From Rhytidiadelphus loreus (taxonomy: Eukaryota > Streptophyta > Bryopsida > Hypnales > Hylocomiaceae), in assembly GCA_947034895.1 (NCBI GenBank), contig OX344761.1, forward strand, positions 84,891,447 to 84,955,446: DNA of 64,000 nt, read 5' to 3'. Position numbers and translations under genes: made by a program. Positions 1-13,259 of this stretch are shown one piece after another (positions within the stretch are counted from its first letter, which is position 1; the number at the start of each line of letters is the position of its first letter). The notes under the pieces were generated by a model. The model was not told where the DNA came from, ran no database searches, and was given only the letters and a program-made list of their open reading frames with translations.

Positions 1-900
1 CAACGTCTTTGCTCTGCGACTAATGTAGTCTAGGTATAAGATATCTTTGACGAATCACTAGGTGAGTCCTGCATCTTGAGCTTTTTAATTCTTGTCGGAT
101 TGGATCTTCTCTATGCATTCGCGAACCTTTCAACATGTAAAGCACAGCATACGAATCAACGGTTTTTTCTACTCATTCTTCTTATCCATCTTATGATATA
201 TGATAAATATGATCTGACAGCTTAGTGGATTACTTTCATTAAAATTGGGTGCATTTTTACTTTAGCGTTCGGTTGGCTTTAAACTTTAATTATTTGACCT
301 CATAATTGCCACATTTGTGAGCTGTGAATAGACATTAGAGTAAATTGTATTCGAGGATGTGCAGAATCAGCTCTGTGTTTGTTTTGTGAATCGTCCTTTA
401 GTGAGTAGTTGTCAAATACGTTCAAGTAGCTTCGTAATCGCAATAATCAGTTGAATTCATTGGAAGGGATAGGTCTGACTCATTCCTGGAGCTTAGATCG
501 AGAAGTTTTTACTTTTCAATCACGATGGCTTGCTTTGTATGCAGGTGATGCTTGAAGATATTATTGCTGTTTGTTGGAACGTCTCGGATAAAGCTATCTT
601 CATTGTGCCTCATTTTGTGCCTAATGCTGTATTGTAAGCACTACAAGGGCGCATGCATGGATGATGCTTCAGATTGCCCTTACTTTTAAGAATTACGAGA
701 TCAAGATCATTAGGTCTGAGTGTTTTTTATCTGCTCTGCCCTACAAAGTGAACATATATGAGAGTCGGCCTGAGCGAGCAGGTCAGCCGACCTGCTTTTT
801 CGAACAGTCAGAAGGAGACTGTCTATTACTGCAAGATACACTTGAATTCTGCGCTCAAGGCGAGGTTATATGTTTTTGAGCCAGTGCTTTGTACGAAGCA
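1..900 (+). promoter_or_regulatory. Upstream region / 5' leader of the PHO1-type gene
   Basis: This stretch precedes the PHO1 start codon and holds no convincing coding exon. The last few hundred bases are less AT-rich and carry an acceptor-like pyrimidine-AG near 545, so part of it may be a 5' UTR with an intron. The window begins inside it, so the transcription start cannot be placed. Short ORFs at 661-879 and nearby overlap in several frames and look like chance. Confidence 0.35.
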
Positions 901-3900
901 ATGGTAAAGTTCGCAAAACAGTTGGAACTAACCTTGGTGCCGGAATGGAGAGGAGCGTACTGCCAGTACAAACTCTTGAAGAAGAGATTGAAAAAGATAA
1001 AACAAAACCCTTTGGATATTCCAGACGGTCCTGGATTGAGCTCAGTTTCTGGAAGTCCCCTTGATCGTGGGCAGAGTCGTCGAAAGAGCTTCTGGTCGCA
1101 TATTGATCTCATTCAGGTAACTTATCTAAACTACTTTCTCGTTCGATAAACTCACCAGCTGGCAGGTTCCACTGATAAATTAGAGTAGCTGGGACTTTTT
1201 CTGATTTTTTAAACTTAGGTTTTATTCTACATTGGTATGCTGTATTGGAGTATCTTATTGAATTATTCCTATTTAATCTTGGGAAACATCATGAGATCTT
1301 GATTCTCACCGAATTTCCTTTCTGCTCATCAGGTACATAATAAGAAGTCGGAGACCGGAGATGACTACGTTTATGAAACAGAGTTACTAGGGCCAATCGC
1401 TCACTCTGTATATGATCAGGCATTTTTCGAAAGCTTAGATGCACAGCTTAATAAAGTAATTGCCTTCTATAAACGAAAGGAGGAAGAGTTTGTACAGCGA
1501 GGTTCCATTTTAGATAAGCAGATATGTGCACTTACCAGTGTGAAGAAACTGCTGGAGCAGGACCGCATTAGGCAAGATGAATATAGTGAGAGCGGAAGGC
1601 AGTCCGAACTTGGTACGCTTAACCACACCCTTAAAAGAATGTCGGATCGAACTTGGATAAGTTATTGGAGATCTAAATTCGCGTAGTACATTTATGTTGT
1701 GTGCCTGATTTGAAAACACACGAATGTTTTTTTGGCTGGTGAGATGTCACTTAATGTGAGTGACTTTGGTTTTACGTTATGGCCTCGTAGTTCCAATCTA
1801 ATTGCTGCTTTCTGCATGACCAACTTTTCTGGAGTATTTAAACCATGATTTCTTCAGGGGAAGCTTTGGCGAGCATGGAGGCAGGCTTGTATGAACAGAA
1901 CGACGAGCTGCTCGAGTCCATTGCTAAGGCCGCATTTTCTGCAACTGGTGTGCCCAGCTTACCTATACGGCGAAGGACAACCGAACCAGCGGACTCTAGC
2001 TCGCTTGGGTCTACTTCAAGTTCAGCCTTAACAGAGGTTCCTGTGGGAAGTCTGTCAAGGAATGCAAGCACCAACCAAGTAAGACTAATTATTCCGCGCA
2101 CTACCCCTGCACATACAATTGCAGCACTCACACAGATGCTCTGGGACGACGTCTTCCGGCAGTCAAAAAGAGCTTCAACGGCTTACAGAGGGCGGGATGA
2201 TTATACCGTCAGTCAGAAGAAGGTTCAAAGCGCTACACTCATGTTACGCGCGGCTTATGTTGAGTATTATCGTGGGCTTGGTTTGCTGAAAAGTTTCAGG
2301 TATGCAAATTATCATGTCCTTTTTTTGATTAGTGCTTCCTGTTGCATTCATCACCTTGATCACGCTGTAATTTATGTCTTCGGAAGCTACCTGGCTCTCC
2401 CCCATATTGTTAATTCCATATTTCGACATTTCAAGCTCACATCACTCAACTTGTTGGATCTGTGACAGTTCGTTGAACTTGCTGGCATTCGCCAAAATCA
2501 TGAAGAAATATGATAAGGTAGATTCAGTTTACAGAAGTTGATATTCTGATTGTGTCACAGCACTTTAGTGTTTGGTATAGTTGGCTAGTATAATTTGGTG
2601 CATGGTTAATCTTCCTACAAGATGACCTGCAGTTTGAATGGACACTTGACATGTGACCTCTACAATTTTTCTCTCAAAATCGTGCTGTCGTACGTTCTGA
2701 ATAGTTTCAACTGTTCGTGTGAATTACTCTAGCTACGAAAGAAGGTCGTGGCCTCCCCTTAATAATTTTCAGTTGTTGCTCGCTAATGCGTGTCTCTTGC
2801 ATGTCTTATTTGCTTTCTCTGGGGACTTGTGATAAGATGCATGACTTTCTCAAGCTTTCTCGTTCGTGATAAGCAGGTGACCGGCTTGGACATAGCTGAT
2901 AAGTACATGGAACATGTGGAGCGTACTTACGTTAACAGCTCTGAGAAAGTAAGGATTCATTGTTCTTCTTGAAGGAAGTGGTGAGGTCTTTTAATATCTA
3001 CTTTCTGTCGTTCAGACTCCAAAAAGAAAAATTGGTTCCTGTTGCTAAATTGGGGGGTAAATTTGCTCAAGTGAAGTAGGTTATTGCCCCTAGCCACTGC
3101 CTGGGCCTTGGGCATTGAGGATTCGGGAATAACAGTCTGTAATTGCAGTCATTACTTTGAGAAGGCTACATCCGGGTTAGGCAGAGTTGCTGTTGTTAGA
3201 GCTACGAATTTTTTCATATGGCTCCATTATTTTCAAAGTTTTCTTCATTTCCCTACCTGCTCTTTTTTGTATCTGTGTAATAATTTGCGATCTCGATTAT
3301 CGAGTTACCTCCTTCCCGATTATTCTTATCTATCGTATCCTAAGTTCAATTAAGTAGAGAATGTACGAGTCACTCTGGATTCAGGATGTCCTAATTAAAA
3401 TTGTATTAATTGCCCTATTTTTTTCTGTACCTCAGGTCGTATTACTGATGGATAGAGTCGAGGAGATATTTACGGAACATTTAACCGGAGGCCATCGTCG
3501 ACAAGCCATGGCGGCACTAAGGCCCCTGCAACAACCAGCGTCTCATCATGTGACATATTTCCTCGGTACAGAAATCACACTGAACGAATATAGTGGTGTC
3601 TTTTTGCATGAAACTCTAATAAAGCCAGTACATTGAATGAGCTGAAGTGTAATGACGTCTAGACTCCCTTAAAATTAGCTACGCCGACTGATTGAAATTT
3701 TTCTTGGAAATTTTCATGCAGTAACATTTGTATGAAGATATCTGTAGCTGCATCCCTAAATTTAGTTCAGGTGTCCATCTTCTGGATTTACAGCTCTCTG
3801 TGATTAAAGCTCTTGTTCACGTATTCCTTTCAGCTGGAGTCTAGTCTATTAAATGCGGGAACAACTTTTGGGATAAGTAAAGATAAGCAAGGAAGAGAAG

Positions 3901-6900
3901 TTCATGTAAACTATGCCATGATTAAGTTAATGAGTTAAAATCATTTTATCAAAATCAGAAATCTTGGTTAACAGGCCTTTTGGTCAGGCTTCTTCACTGG
4001 ATGTTCAGTGGCACTCATGGCGGCATTCGGGATTCTTCTCCGGTTAGATGGGGATTACAACGACAAAGGCAGAGTTAGTTATCTGCATACAATTTTTCCT
4101 ACTTTCAGGTTTGGCCATCCATCTGGGTCATCTCAGGTTACATATTTCTGCTATTTACAATAAAGCTTACGTTTAATTTAATCTCATTTTTTTGTTCATT
4201 TGCATTGACAACTGCAATCTGTTAAACTTTCAGCAGTATCTGAGCTATCTCAATTGAGTTCCAAGCATATCTCAAATGGATTGGCTTAGACTTTTTTGTT
4301 GGGGTTAGCTCTAATATTGTGTGATCATTGTACTATTTGTGTTTCTGATTTGGCATATATTCTGGTATTGATTGAATTTGGGAATTTGATATTTGGGAAT
4401 AAACAGCATGCTAGCACTCATCCTCTTTCACATGTATCTCTACGGATGGAATATCTTTTTATGGAGGCGTGCTCGCATCAATTATGCCTTCATCTTCGAG
4501 TTTTCACCTGGTTCAGAGTTACGATACAGAGAAGTTCTTCTTGTGTGCACGGCATTGACCACAATACTGATTGGAGCCATGGTACTTCATCTGAGCATTC
4601 ATTCTACGCTCATTCAAGGACAAGCGTCCCAGTATATTGACCTGATTCCTGTTGCTGTATTTCTGGTAAGTCCTTGGTTGCTTGCCTATTTGTCGTGGAG
4701 TCGATTCTTAAAAGTGCGAATTTGCATTAAATAAAGAAAAATTTCGTTCCCAACAGATCTTTACAATTTGTTAAACCTTTGAATGTTCATGGGACAGATG
4801 TTTTTGGCGATACTGTTCAATCCTCTAAATGTGTGTTACCGCGCCAGCCGCTTCTTCTTTCTGAACGTGATGCTGCATATCATCTGTGCACCGCTTTACA
4901 AGGTGCTTATTCCTGGACTCATGTGTATTTGGAATCGAGAGAAGATACAGTTCTTGGTGAAAATATATGGTACATTTGTTTTTTTGAAACGACTTGATGT
5001 CTGAGACTATAATGATGTCGCGGGCTCTTGTTTAGCCCTTGAAAGGCCCTTGAAAGGCCCTTGGGGTTCCTCTATACTACCTGTATTTAGTCTTATAACT
5101 TTTCAATTGTGGTTTAATGTATGAACTGTGATACATTTTTATTTACGTGCTATCATAATCATTAATTTACTTTGTACTGAAAAGTATTGGGTCAATGTTT
5201 TTCTGATCAAATACTGCCGAATTAATAATATACTAGACAGCCGCAAAGGGCTTTCAGGCTCTTCAAGGATTAGGATGCTTATGCACTGGTATTGCTGTTT
5301 ATTGATAAAGTAATACATCTGTTAAATTTCAGGTGGTGCTGGCCGATTTTTTCGTCGGAGACCAGCTGACAAGCCAGGTTGAACTTCTGAACTCGCCATG
5401 AGCGTCAATCTTGTTCTAGTTTTTTTTCAGATTGACCTGCGTTCTAGATTTGTGTACAAGGTCTAGATCACTCTTTGAGGCATCCACATTATATGAGACG
5501 AAGATATAAGAAAGACACTGATGTCAATATACAAAAAACATGAACAGGTGTCGACATTGAGAAATTTAGAGTTTGTGCTTTGCTACTACTGTGGCGGATA
5601 TTTCCTAAGCAGAAATAGCGATGCCTGCAACAACAGCAAACGTTTTGAGCATTGGACGTATGTTATAGCCTTGTTGCCCTATTGGTGGCGATTTTGGCAG
5701 GTATGAGACTGCCAATTTCCTGATTTCCTATTCCTCCAAGATTATCATTGCTTCTACCCGTCCCTTCTCTGTGTCTGAGTATATGTGTTTGATTCGCACT
5801 CTTGCTGCAAACTTATAATCTCATTTTGGTGTCGTTTGACCACTCGAAACTAAGACTTTCTAAAACGTTTTTAAGTCTCGGTCAGTTTTCTACTATGTTC
5901 TAGGGCAGCTACGTTGTCTACCTTCTCTGTAGCCCTGTGTTTAGTAGCCTGTAAGGGAATTTACGACGACTTTTATTCTGTTGGTAGTTCTCATCAATGA
6001 TCTCAAGTGATAATGATACAATGACACTTGTTTAATAATTGTTTCCAAAGTAGTTCAAGCAAGCCCATGCAATTGTCCTTTCTGATGGTCTATGTAGGAC
6101 AATTTACGATAATGTACCGTATGTTGATTTTGCTCTTCCTGATAATGAACGTTGCGTCATCTGTTTGGAGCAGTGTTTCAGACGCTGGGTTGAGGAGAGG
6201 GATTCCGTGCATATAGCAAACGCTGGCAAGTATTTGTCAGCAATGGCTGCAGTGGCATTAAAAATAGCCTACTCCAAGAACTCTGGGCCTGGTTGGTTGG
6301 CTTTGTTTTTCATTGCTTCAACAATTGCAACGATTTATCAAGTGTATTGGGACACAGTAGTCGACTGGGGTCTCCTTCGTCGGGATTCCAGGAATAAGTG
6401 GTTGAGGGACGACCTCCTATTGAAGCGCAAATGGGTGTATTTTGCATCTATGGTATCTCACTACCCTGTCTTCCCACTTGAAATTTCGAAAATGTGTTGC
6501 ATTTTTTATATGCTCCGCGTTTTCCCTGTGATTGATATCATCCACAATTACGCATAGAGAAACATGACAGATCGACTGGTACTATCGATCACTTTATGAG
6601 CCTTATATACGGTGTTGTTTTTGGGTTGGAGACTGAACTTTTCAACCACTCGTGCCTGTCCTCGCTTGCAGGCCCTGAATATTATACTAAGACTGGCTTG
6701 GATACAATCGATGACACATCTGACATTTGGATCACTAGACAGCTCTGTTATGGACTTCATCTTTGCTGCTCTTGAGATCCTGCGTCGAGGCCACTGGAAT
6801 TTTTACAGGTTCTTTCGAACTTTCTATCCCATCGCCCGTTTCAGGGAAAACATACTTTTCAAAAATCCTTCGAGTTCACTTGTACAACTCCACTTGTATA

Positions 6901-7130
6901 TCAGGATATGTGACTGGACGGAGGCTAGAGATCACTCGAATGGCCTCGCGATTCTTAGGTTTGTTACTACAATGCAGCAAATTTTTGCTGAGGTATAAAA
7001 TTGCTACATACGTCAAATGATTTCGTTGTGTGCTTGCAGGTTGGAAAACGAGCATTTAAACAACGTGGGCAAATATCGAGCTACTAAGCAAGTCCCTTTG
7101 CCCTTTGAGGATACCTCCCCAGAAAAGTAG
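901..7130 (+). CDS. PHO1: PHO1-type SPX-EXS phosphate exporter, 14 exons, complete
   Basis: Coding exons read as 901-1116, 1333-1612, 1858-2299, 2469-2517, 2877-2948, 3436-3565, 3988-4108, 4407-4665, 4798-4902, 5333-5377, 5548-5700, 6174-6452, 6672-6808 and 7040-7130. All introns are GT-AG and the phases join to 792 codons, normal for the family. The protein starts MVKFAKQLE, the typical SPX start, so ATG 901 was chosen over the upstream in-frame TTG. SPX spans about residues 1-350 and includes the lysine-rich helix [11 protein letters not shown], which in this family binds inositol pyrophosphates. Membrane segments begin near residue 390 ([13 protein letters not shown]) and run through exons 8-10. 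The EXS domain fills the C-terminal part ([28 protein letters not shown]) and ends with [15 protein letters not shown], a strongly conserved PHO1 tail. Known family role: phosphate export across plasma or Golgi/endosomal membranes under SPX control. No broken motif was seen. The exon 7 acceptor was set at 3987 because only it keeps the frame. Confidence 0.95.
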
Positions 7131-8089
7131 CAGCTCAATATTTCCTTCCGCTTCAATCAGATGACTGGAAGTCCGACAAGCCTGGCTCATCCGAAGCTGA
7201 CCTGCTGCTGTGGTCTATTATTCAACTTTTGATTCTGGTGTGCATTGGCACTGCAACAGGTGCTGCTGCTGCCAACCATCTGTAGGCCATATCAACCCCA
7301 TAGCTCTATTCCATAAAATGCTCCCTTCGTGGGATACATTCACACACCTCCCCATTCACCCAATTCATGATCTATAGTTTCGACCTATCATAGCACCATT
7401 GTGCTTATCAAATTGCCCCAATTCTTGCGTACACAATAACCAAATTTCTGCTCTCTACCTTGGACTATGCACATTGATATGTGCAGGTGGACATGATCGC
7501 GAGTCCTTATGGGGTTCACTCATTATGATTGATGGGCTTTATGTGCACATCGTCGAGAGCTGCAAAATTCTCACTTAAAAAAGTTCACGGTTAGTCTCGA
7601 CAGTAATGGTGTTTCTTACCGTGAAGCTGATATGTTTGGAGAAAAGTAACTCACGCATTTTGTGTTTGCCAATGATAGTAGTTGGCTCGAACATTGCCTT
7701 AAATGGACTTCTGCTCATGTAAGAGAAATCACCTGGAATGTGTGTCGAGAAAGTTTTGTATGGAGTCATTATTCGAACTAATCCCTTGTGCATGAAGTTG
7801 TCAATTGGAGTCAAAATTTTGGGTTTCAAGTCAATGCTTTGAGTTCTTAAAATATAGCTGGCTGTGCTTGCAATTGGAGGTCCCACTCAATTTTTGTTCC
7901 AAAATTCTTGCCAAGTTATCAGCATGACTACCTATTTCCAAAAATGACGGGGAGGACGTTTTTCGGCCGATGAAAGACAAAGAATCTTTCCTTGTCGGAC
8001 AGAAATGCAACGACAAATGCAATCTCTCCTTATATCTTTGTAGGATAGAAATGAAACTATTCGTCCTCCAAAATTTGTATGGAAAGGGA
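7131..8089. other. 3' flank of the PHO1 gene
   Basis: No coding exon is visible. The first 150-200 bases are probably 3' UTR. The rest is moderately AT-rich single-copy-looking DNA. ORFs on either strand here are short and show no recognisable family. Confidence 0.4.
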
Positions 8090-8345
8090 AGATCATCTAT
8101 AGTAGTTTGTCTAAATCCAACAATTCACATGGTGACAAAACAGATGATTTCCACGGTGATTGACCTGACGTTCAAGAGTTAAGCAATTCACATGGTGACA
8201 AAACAAATGATTTCCACGGTGATCGGCCTAATGTTCAAGAGTTAAGCAATTCAGCCTAGTTAAGCAATTCACATGGTGACAAAACAAATGATTTCCACGG
8301 TGATCGGCCTAATGTTCAAGAGTTAAGCAATTCAGCCTATTTGTG
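8090..8345. repeat. 63-bp tandem repeat array downstream of PHO1
   Basis: A block containing CACATGGTGACAAAAC and TTCCACGGTGAT recurs with spacing of 63 bases. For example, the GTTAAGC motif lies at 8178 and 8241, then at 8259 and 8322. A short duplicated piece at about 8251-8258 interrupts the register. Part of the unit reappears at 8535-8600 after the neighbouring 55-bp array, so the two arrays are interleaved. Confidence 0.85.
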
Positions 8346-8580
8346 GTACGGGGAAGTGTCTAAATCCAACAATTCACACAATGACTTCAGCCTATCTGTG
8401 GTACGGGGAAGTGTCTAAATCCAACAATTCACACAGTGACTTCAGCCTATCTGTGGTATGGGGAAGTGTCTAAATCCAACAATTCACACAGTGACTTCAG
8501 CCTATCTGTGGTATGGGGAAGTGTCTAAATCCAACAATTCACACGGTGACAAAACAGATGATTTCCACGATGATTGGCCC
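8340..8580. repeat. 55-bp tandem repeat array
   Basis: The motif GTGTCTAAATCCAAC starts at 8356, 8411, 8466 and 8521, an exact 55-base period. The unit also holds TTCAGCCTATCTGTGGTA. Copies differ by only a few bases, so the expansion is fairly recent. A diverged founder copy (CTAAATCCAACAATTCAC) sits at about 8111 at the left edge of the region. Confidence 0.9.
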
Positions 8581-8639
8581 AGTGTTCAAGAGTTAAGCAA
8601 TTTGGCCTATCTGTGGCATAGGGAAGGTTCAAAAATAGA

Positions 8640-8810
8640 TTTAAGAAGGATTTCATAATTTTTGTCATTTTTTCCCTCAATAACAAAGTTATCATGAATT
8701 TTTTTCATGAAGATTCTTGTTTGTCCCATTCTCGATTTGTAGGCAAACCAATTTCCAACCATAGGTTGCTTACAAAACCAATGTAGGTGATCATAGTGGC
8801 TTTCAATGTA
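8640..8810. repeat. Dispersed repeat, inverted partner near 20.4-20.6 kb
   Basis: The stretch with CTTGTTTGTCCCATTCTCG and CCAACCATAGG matches, in reverse orientation and with divergence, the segment around 20440-20560. It belongs to a dispersed family of unknown class. No coding capacity was seen. Confidence 0.55.
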
Positions 8811-9999
8811 TATGCTATGATTATTTTATGCTTTCAATGTACACCTCTTGGACATTTCTGTCAGAGCCTAAGCTATAAAAATGGAGTGACGATGGGGTGA
8901 CAATTAGAAATGGATCAACCTCTATAACTATGCCTAAAGTCTTCCAAATAAGCAAGTGAACATGGATTGTAGCATTAAACTACATTTTCCAACTTTCATT
9001 AAGTCTTACTAGGAGTTGAAGGGGATTCTAATTTCTATTAGCATGCATATTTTTGGCACTACCAGTATTTGAATAAACCATGAATAAAATAGATCCTAAG
9101 AAATGGATGACTTCACAAAACTAAAAAATGCACGTATTGGGCCAAAAATCAAATCATTTTTGACAAAGTACCTTAGTAATAGGTTATGTCCTTTTAGGGT
9201 TAAGCAAAAAAATGTGAAGGTTTTAGAAACAATTTGCAATTAGATACATCATATTAAGTGGAATTATTTTAATGGAAAGAGATAGCAAAATGTAATCTTC
9301 AAAGTAGTCAATTTGATAGATAGTGTTGCATTGTTGCATATTTCTTCCTTGCAGATTCCTTTAGGAATTTGCATGTATTTCTTTTGAAGAGAGTGCAGAA
9401 TATGTAAGAAATAGCAAAATAGAAAAGTAAGAAATAATGAATAACAATGCCAACAAAGTTCATTTAGGTAATTTTTGTCTTCTTATTTGCTTCTAAAGAC
9501 TTGTATTTTAATTGTCGAGAGTTTAAATTCAAATTTTTCTTATGTAATTTTTGATGTGCAAATGATAGTAAGTGTAAAATCTAATTATGTACAAATGGAA
9601 ATTTGATTCACCTACACAGATTTGTGATTGCATTGAGGATAGCTTTATGATAAACATGTTCAAGAAGTTAAATGCTCACCTCATAGTACCACATGCTTAT
9701 TGAGTAGGTCAATACTTACTAAGTAGGTGGCACTTGCATTTGGTAGCTACCAAAAATATTGCCTACTCTAAATGTGCACCTACAATCTAAAAGAAGATTA
9801 GTAGTACACTTCAACATGCATTATTTGGGCATTGCATAAATAAGTTATGAATTTCAAAATATTATCTCTAAGTGTACCAAAAATCAATATTAGACTCTTG
9901 TTGACCAATCGTGTGTCAATAGTATACATCTTTTGTAATCAATATTTAGGTTTTTTTGACTGTTTCTTATTCAAATGTAGGTGTCCCATTTTGGACAAT
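8811..9999. other. AT-rich intergenic DNA, no gene seen
   Basis: High A+T with no ORF of note on either strand and no splice-consistent exon. I recognise no mobile element in it. Confidence 0.5.
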
Positions 10000-10238
10000 C
10001 ACTAGTAGAAAGCCTTGTTTAATTGGATGTTCCTGCGTCAAAGTTGACGGATTTTCTTAAGCATCCAATGTAACATCTTCATGTGTTTATGTCAACAACG
10101 ACATCCAATGTAGCATATTTTATGCTACATTGGATGTCGTTGTTGACATAAACACATGAAGATGTTACATTGGATGCTTAAGAAAATCCGTCAACTTTGA
10201 CACAAGAACATTCAATTAAACAAGGCTTTCTTCTAGTG
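10000..10238. mobile_element. Foldback CACTA-type MITE, copy 1 (239 bp, TSD AAT)
   Basis: The element begins CACTAGTAGAAAGCC and ends GGCTTTCTTCTAGTG. Its two halves form a nearly perfect hairpin with arms of about 115 bases around the loop at about 10114-10130. It is flanked on both sides by AAT, a 3-bp target duplication as expected for CACTA (EnSpm) transposition. The core TTTATGTCAACAA is shared with copies at 30131 and 63070. It has no coding capacity. The near-perfect arms suggest recent insertion or a transcript processed to small RNA. Confidence 0.88.
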
Positions 10239-11406
10239 AATGTTGATTATGGGTGTACATACCTTAGTCTTTCTCTCAATGGTACTTTTCATCTCTATGG
10301 AAGCTCTCAAAGGTAGAAGATTTTGTTTGCATCTTAAAGTGATTCTAGTGAGATGCTTAGTGCAATAAAAAGATCTTTGGACACAAGAACATGACATTAT
10401 TTACCAATGCTAGAGGGGTCCCTTTTGCTCCCTGAGAAAACAAGAGCTCCTAGTATTGCAACTTTCCAACTACAAGAGCTCCTAGTGTTGCAACTTTCCA
10501 ACTAGCCAATGACTATTTACAACTTCCTAGTCAACCAATGACACCAATGTTGCAACTTCCTAGCTAGCCAATGATTCTCTACAAATTAAATTAGATTCAC
10601 TCCTAAGGATCCAAAGAGAGATTATCCCAATCTCAAAGAGGAAATGGTTAACAATATTATGGACCCAAATCTACAAAGATCAAATTATTTTTATCACAAG
10701 TACGAATTTCTTATACAATGTCAAAGTGGGAGGTCATAGACATTTCCTTTTTCCCATTCCCACATTCATAAACTAGTGACCACAAGTAATTAGCCAAGTC
10801 ATGCTTACAACAAACTTGCCAATGGAAAACCAACCAAGTGTATGAAAAGACGAGCTGTTACCACTAGCAGGAATCAATATACAAGACAAGATCTGTTCTA
10901 TGATGGTTTAGTAACCTCTACCGTACAGTGTAAATAATAAACACAAAATTATGAACGATCATGTTAGGGGAAGTATCCATGGTTGCACTAGACTGCTACA
11001 CTAATATGATCCAGAGTCCTGATTAATATAATCTAACCCCTCTCCTCCTCCATCAGATCAATATCAGTCTAGCTGGTTTCCAATTCACAGAATGCGCCCC
11101 TCACTAATGTACAGAATGTACCAATGAAGCAATGCATAACAGCACTAGTGGAGAATCATCACAACGTTCTTGAACTTCAAGAGACAAGGGACCCTCTGCT
11201 TCCCCCACGAATCCACACCCCAACGCTCCTGTCAATGTAGAAAATCTTCAATGCAAGCTTGCCATGAAACCACTGTAACACGAATTACTCTTGTCACAGT
11301 GACACTGTATTGTACAAGGATTCTCAAGCCTTGTTCCTCAATAACGTTACATCACCCCCTTCAAATCTCTCTCTCTCTCTCTCTCTCTCACAAATTGCTC
11401 TCCATT
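10239..11406. other. Intergenic DNA and probable 3' UTR of chlorophyllase
   Basis: No gene was found. A short direct duplication with CAAGAGCTCCTAGTGTTGCA occurs near 10447-10500. A CT microsatellite lies at 11368-11389, just beyond the chlorophyllase stop codon on the minus strand, and is likely within its 3' UTR. Confidence 0.45.
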
Positions 11407-13259
11407 TCATTGTGAGACTGCTGGTGCAAGCATCGGTTTGTCAAACGCCCCAACCAGTTTCCCTTTCCACTCCGGCTTTTCAAGAGGAACAGGCGCCAGT
11501 TGCGGTGACCGCAGCGCACTTTCCAAGCTCTCCGCTTCCCCGAAAAAGGCCGCTTGCAAAAACGCTACCACCATCCCCCCCGAAAATCGGCGCATGGGTT
11601 TCCTCGCCGGTCCGTTTTTACACACACAATAAGTCAGCTTCCCAATGGCTCCCCCGCAGTCGTCATTCAGAAAGTCCATGTGACCATGCTGGGAAGCTAC
11701 CAAGTGGAAACTAGGAGCAGCGCTGTCATAATAGAAGGCTCTGTGGCTCACTCCCTCTGGAGCACAGGGCGGAAACAGAAAGTTCCGTCTCTGGGGACCT
11801 AACCCTGTACCGATCAGAAGAGTGGGCACGGCGAACTTCAATGAGTCTTGTGAGAATTGCAGGATGGGAGGGTTGGTTTGGGCGCCGATACCTGTGCCAT
11901 CCACTGGGTCCAGGCCTATGATTGCTGAGTACTTTAAGGTGCTGGTAATAAGACCGAGTGCAAGGCCGAAGACGACTTTACCGCCTCGGCTGTGACCCAC
12001 CAAGGCCACCTTGGAGAAGTTCGGGCGATGACGGGAGAAAGGACCTGGGAGAGAGGGGATTAAACCTGCGGGCATCCAGGTCAGAATTGATGCTGCTTCT
12101 TCGATTTCGAGCATTGCATCGGAGCCTGAGACTGTGTACATCTGGTAAAAAAAAAGGGGCAAGAATCAGGATTAAAAAACAATACGGGTTCATAACATTC
12201 TTCAGTGGTCCAAAATCCAGGCAAGGATCAGGATACTAAATCGCTACTGGAATAGGCCCTCTACTAAACCTCTGCTATACTGTACAGGTCCTCCGCTAAA
12301 CCTAAGAATCCAAAATTCATCAGATTGATCTGATGATATCCAGTGTTTAGCTAGACTTTTTATGGTAGCCTTCTATCTTCCCATTAATGACATAACAAAG
12401 CACCAATAGGAGTGACATTCTTCAGAAGTTCTCTGCTACGCTCAAGAATATAAATCTATCATTCTGATATTATCAATGCTCAGCTAAAATTTGTACGCTA
12501 GCTCGCTATGCTGCAATTAATAACATAGCAAAGAGCCCATAGCAGTTAATACAGTAATAGAGGAATGTTTCATGAAATTTAAGTTTAGAAAGCCAGCCAA
12601 TCTTTGGACCAGTCATGTCACAATACGATGCCGATTCCAATTCTCAAAGTAAAGAGGGCAGGTTAAAGAATGTTACGTTACATTAGCGGTTTCCACATAT
12701 TCGAGCCCACGGTAAAGACTTACAACTACCGCACTTAAATTGGTGCAGTTTCGAATGGACTCAAATCGGCCAGCCAAACCGCAACTTTATACTTGCCATT
12801 GGTTACTAGAGCTTTGGGCACTTGAGCAGTCACATTTTGGAGCTCTGAAATTCGCCATTTTAACAAAAGATGACCATAAATTCAGCACTCAATGATGTAT
12901 GAGAAAATCAGTAAGGCTGTTTCTACGAGGAGAGAACTTACTTGAGGTGCAACAACGATGAAGCCATGGGAAGCGATGTGGGAGATGAGTTGCGTGTAGA
13001 AGGAGTTTTGGAGGGTGAAGCCATGATGGAACTGCACAACTGGATATTCCCCTTCCTCCTTAGGCAACGCTACTACGAGTGGCTTTGGTGCAAGCCCAGG
13101 TACTTTAGAACTAGTGTTCGTTGTTGCCACTCGGTTGCTCTTTGAACAGCACTCTGATGAGGAGCGGACGCGCACGATTTCTACTTCGAAGGGTCCGTCA
13201 CTGTAAATGCCCCCATGTGTGCCTGGAATGGACTCATCGATTTTATTTACGCCAGCCAT
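11407..13259 (-). CDS. CLH: Chlorophyllase, two coding exons
   Basis: Coding exons are 13259-12942 and 12141-11407 (minus strand), joined across an 800-bp GT-AG intron to give 350 residues, close to the usual family length. The join reads ...IVVAPQ-MYTVSGSD, matching the chlorophyllase pattern at this intron. The second exon carries the lipase motif GHSRGG (nucleophile Ser), GLDPVDGTG with the likely catalytic Asp, and HGHMDFLNDDCGG with the likely catalytic His, so the triad looks intact. Known reaction: hydrolysis of chlorophyll to chlorophyllide and phytol. The start is the ATG at 13259 (MAGVNKIDES). It directly follows a splice-acceptor-like stretch ending CTCAG, which suggests a 5' UTR intron and makes an upstream in-frame start at 13298 unlikely. 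No clear transit peptide is visible. The gene could also be annotated as a PLAT-less alpha/beta hydrolase, but the motif set favours chlorophyllase. Confidence 0.93.
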
